Positions 24,937 to 26,895 of a DNA stretch of 26,895 nt are shown in pieces. The stretch lies in NCBI GenBank assembly GCA_900553225.1, contig USCV01000018.1, positions 1 to 26,895 of the forward strand, read 5' to 3'. Source of the stretch: an uncultured Clostridium sp. GTDB lineage: Bacteria > Bacillota > Clostridia > TANB77 > CAG-508. The position numbers and the translations under genes were made by a program. Within the stretch, counting starts at the first letter, position 1. Each line of letters opens with the position of its first letter. A model generated the notes under the pieces. The model was not told the DNA's origin and ran no database searches. It worked only from the letters and a program-made list of their open reading frames with translations.

Positions 24937-26014
24937 TTGTCTTTAAAGAAGGATGATGTAATTACAGAAGTTCTTAAATTAATTGCACCTGGAACACCTA
25001 TAAGAGAAGGATTAGAAAATATTTTAAAAGCAAAAACAGGAGCATTAATTGTAATTCGGAGATTCAAAAGAAGTTCTAGATTTAGTAGATGGAGGATTTA
25101 GATTTGATGTAGAATACACCTCATCTAGACTATATGAACTTGCTAAAATGGATGGTGCAATTATTCTAAGTGCAGATTTTAAACGTATTTTATATGCAAA
25201 TGCACAATTGATACCATCATCTGATATTGCAACAAATGAAACTGGAACAAGGCACAGAACAGCAGAACGTACTGCAAAACAATCTGGTGAATTAGTTATA
25301 AGTATATCGCAAAGAAGAAGTTTAATTACAATTTTTAAAGGAAACTCAAGATATGTTTTAGAAGATACTTCTAAAGTTAGTGCAAAAGCAAATCAAGCAC
25401 TTCAAACTGTTGAAAAATATAAAAAAGTATTTGATAGTAAACTAAGCATATTAAATGAATATGAGTTTAACGATATAGTTACATTAGAAAACGTAATAAT
25501 TGCAATACAAAGAGCAGAAATGGTAATGAAAATTGTAGACGAAGTTCAAAGGGCAATTTATGAACTTGGAGAAGAGGGAAGACTGTTACAAATGCAATTA
25601 CAGGAGCTAACAGGTGACTTAGAAAAGGAAGAATTATTAATAATAAAAGACTATATTGCACCAGGAAAGAAAAGAACAAATACAAAAGTTTTAGAAGACA
25701 TCAAATTATTATCACATGAAGAATTAATAAAAGAGCAAGTAATCGCAAAATTATTAGGCTATGGAGATTTTGATAATTACGATGAAGTAGGTGTGTATAC
25801 AAGAGGATATAGAATTTTAAGCAAAATACCTAGAATGCCAAGTAATATTGTTGAAAACCTAGTTAAATCATTTAAATCTTTCCAACATATTTTAAGTGCG
25901 GATATTCCGCAACTTGATGATGTAGAAGGAATTGGAGAGGTAAGAGCAAGAACAATTAAACAGTCATTAAAAAGAATGCAAGAACAATTTGTATTTGATA
26001 ATTTGATACTATAA
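24937..26014 (+). CDS. disA: DNA integrity scanning diadenylate cyclase DisA, read through a +1 frameshift at CGG
   Basis: DisA makes cyclic di-AMP while scanning DNA and pauses at recombination intermediates. Start TTG 24937 (LSLKKDDVITEVLKLIAPGTPIREGL) has GGGAG 9 nt upstream. Codon 41 is CGG (25057); skipping C gives Gly41 in ALIVIGDSKEVLDLVDGGFRFD. Downstream come the cyclase motifs DGA (72-74) and GTRHR (RHR at 105-107), the long helical spine, and the C-terminal helix-hairpin-helix DNA-binding domain (LDDVEGIGEVRARTIKQSL). The joined protein is 358 aa, typical for DisA, and the spacing between DGA and RHR is the family's. Without the shift translation ends after 54 aa, before the active site. 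It is next to radA, as in many Firmicutes. Confidence 0.92.
25057..25060 (+). other. CGGA frameshift site 5 (disA Gly41)
   Basis: The context is GTA ATT CGGA GAT TCA. Skipping C restores the conserved VIGD segment of the DisA cyclase domain. The unshifted stop (TAG) comes 14 codons after CGG. Confidence 0.85.
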
Positions 26015-26037
26015 AGAAAAAATTTGGAGGGAAAACG

Positions 26038-26874
26038 ATGGAAAAAGTAAAGAATATTAGTTTAATCATAGCTATTGTAGTTGTTTTAGTTTTAATTTCT
26101 ACAGTATGCTTTGAAATTTACAAAAATGTTACAATGGAGGTAAAAAATCCAATTGCTACAATGGAAGTAGAAGGATATGGAACAGTGAAAATAGAGCTAT
26201 ATCCAGATCAAGCACCTGAAACAGTTGCTAATTTTATTAAACTTGCAAATAATGGTTTTTATAATGGATTAACTTTCCATAGAACAATACCTGATTTTAT
26301 GATTCAAGGTGGAGACAAAAATGGAGATGGAACAGGTTCTCCAACATTAAAGAACTTATTAGGTGATAGTGCAGAAGATAAAGAATATGCAATTAAAGGA
26401 GAGTTTTTAGCAAATCAAGTTAAAAATACTATAAAACATAAAAAAGGTACTATTTCTATGGCAAGATCTGATTATAGTAGTTTAGGTCTTAATGAACAAG
26501 GTTATAATTCAGCAGGTTCTCAATTTTTTATAGTTACAACAGATATGACATCTTCACTAGATGGAAGTTATGCAGCATTTGGGCAAGTAACTGAAGGATA
26601 TGATATAGTAGAAAAAATTGCTAATGTAGATGTTGTTACAAGAGATGAAAATGCAGAAGAAGGTTTAAATAAACCAGTTAATCCACCAGTTATAAAAAGT
26701 TTAAGTGTCGAGACATTTGGAGTTGATTATGGAACTCCTGAAACATTAGATGTATTTGATTATCAAAGCTATTTACAACAATTGTATGGAATAAATAATG
26801 GAAATGCAACAATTAATACAGAAAATACAGACAACACAGAAACTGATGCAGAAAATACTAATGTTCAAGAATAA
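26038..26874 (+). CDS. Membrane-anchored cyclophilin-type peptidyl-prolyl isomerase
   Basis: This protein should catalyse proline isomerisation in secreted proteins outside the membrane. An N-terminal anchor helix (about residues 7-28, ISLIIAIVVVLVLISTVCFEIY) has no lipobox, so it is probably an uncleaved anchor. The cyclophilin domain follows: GYGTVKIELYPDQAPETVANFIKLA, FYNGLTFHRTIPDFMIQGGD with the active-site Arg, GTISMARSD, SAGSQFFIVTTD and YAAFGQVTEGYDIVEKI. The C-terminal tail is rich in Asn, Thr and Glu. It is 278 aa, with GGAGGG before ATG 26038, 23 bp after disA, so probably in the radA-disA transcript. No terminator is visible before the window ends. Confidence 0.93.
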   Translation: MEKVKNISLIIAIVVVLVLISTVCFEIYKNVTMEVKNPIATMEVEGYGTVKIELYPDQAPETVANFIKLANNGFYNGLTFHRTIPDFMIQGGDKNGDGTGSPTLKNLLGDSAEDKEYAIKGEFLANQVKNTIKHKKGTISMARSDYSSLGLNEQGYNSAGSQFFIVTTDMTSSLDGSYAAFGQVTEGYDIVEKIANVDVVTRDENAEEGLNKPVNPPVIKSLSVETFGVDYGTPETLDVFDYQSYLQQLYGINNGNATINTENTDNTETDAENTNVQE

Positions 26875-26895
26875 TTTAATAAAATATTAATTTTA

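Noticed and set aside
16178..25060. Ordinary sequencing or homopolymer error as the cause of the frameshifts
   Set aside because: None of the sites is in a long homopolymer, the inserted base is always C, always before GG, and always at the first position of a codon. Hundreds of other GGA/GGT codons are unaffected, and no common longer motif flanks the sites that would suggest a methylation-linked basecalling error. It cannot be fully excluded without reads.
16130..25060. RF2-like stimulatory Shine-Dalgarno upstream of the CGG sites
   Set aside because: GGAG-type sequences occur near ftsK, the second radA site and disA, but at different distances, and are lacking or weak at the GH15 and first radA sites, so no common element is supported.
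15812..26014. ftsK, GH15, radA and disA as four pseudogenes
   Set aside because: All domains, catalytic motifs and normal lengths are preserved on both sides of each break. No other stop, deletion or different frameshift occurs, and every break has the identical CGG form. Random decay would not give this.
1..26895. tRNA, rRNA, CRISPR array, insertion sequence or prophage
   Set aside because: I looked for tRNA cloverleaf 3' ends, regularly spaced long repeats, transposase or integrase motifs and terminal inverted repeats, and saw none. All base composition is uniform, so no horizontally acquired island is evident.

Overview
The window is about 27 kb of very AT-rich DNA. Its gene content (CtsR-McsA-McsB-ClpC, SepF, DivIVA, an FtsK/SpoIIIE translocase, RadA-DisA) and strong AGGAGG ribosome binding sites point to a low-GC Gram-positive bacterium, most likely an uncultured member of the Clostridia. 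TGA is used as a stop (ctsR, miaA, the GH15 gene). The first 20 bases are Illumina adapter sequence, so the left edge is an assembly end, not biology.

Layout: a small unknown ORF (209-415). Then the class III heat-shock operon ctsR-mcsA-mcsB-clpC (604-5107) behind a sigma-A promoter with a consensus CtsR box. A 26-bp stem terminator separates it from a convergent cation-efflux gene (5160-6032, minus). A small membrane protein (6199-6537) and a cysteine desulfurase (6698-7840) follow. Two tiny cysteine-rich membrane peptides lie on the minus strand (7898-8195). Next come a dCMP deaminase, mutL-miaA-(HlyD-like), sepF-divIVA, rsmD with a coiled-coil protein, ftsK/spoIIIE, an unknown 511-aa protein, a beta-CASP metallohydrolase, a GH15 glucoamylase-like enzyme, radA, disA and a membrane-anchored cyclophilin.

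The striking result: four otherwise intact genes (ftsK/spoIIIE, GH15, radA twice, disA) are each interrupted by an apparent +1 frameshift, and all five breaks have the same form. An in-frame CGG codon is followed by A or T, and the reading frame resumes if the single C is skipped, so that GGA or GGT encodes glycine, at sites where the family normally has glycine in at least the RadA, DisA and GH15 cases. By my reading of every CGG trinucleotide in the window, CGG is never used in frame as an ordinary arginine codon; every other CGG straddles two codons. This suggests that CGG is unassigned here and that CGGN works as a programmed +1 frameshift or quadruplet glycine signal. The alternative is a systematic error that inserts C before Gly codons, which I find less likely but which must be excluded.

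A second unexplained signal is a set of 11-bp-phased TTACAA-type direct repeats (TGTAAY-N5-TGTAAY on the other strand) upstream of three genes: the 6199 membrane protein, sepF and rsmD. The pattern matches the tandem half-site layout bound by OmpR-family regulators such as WalR.
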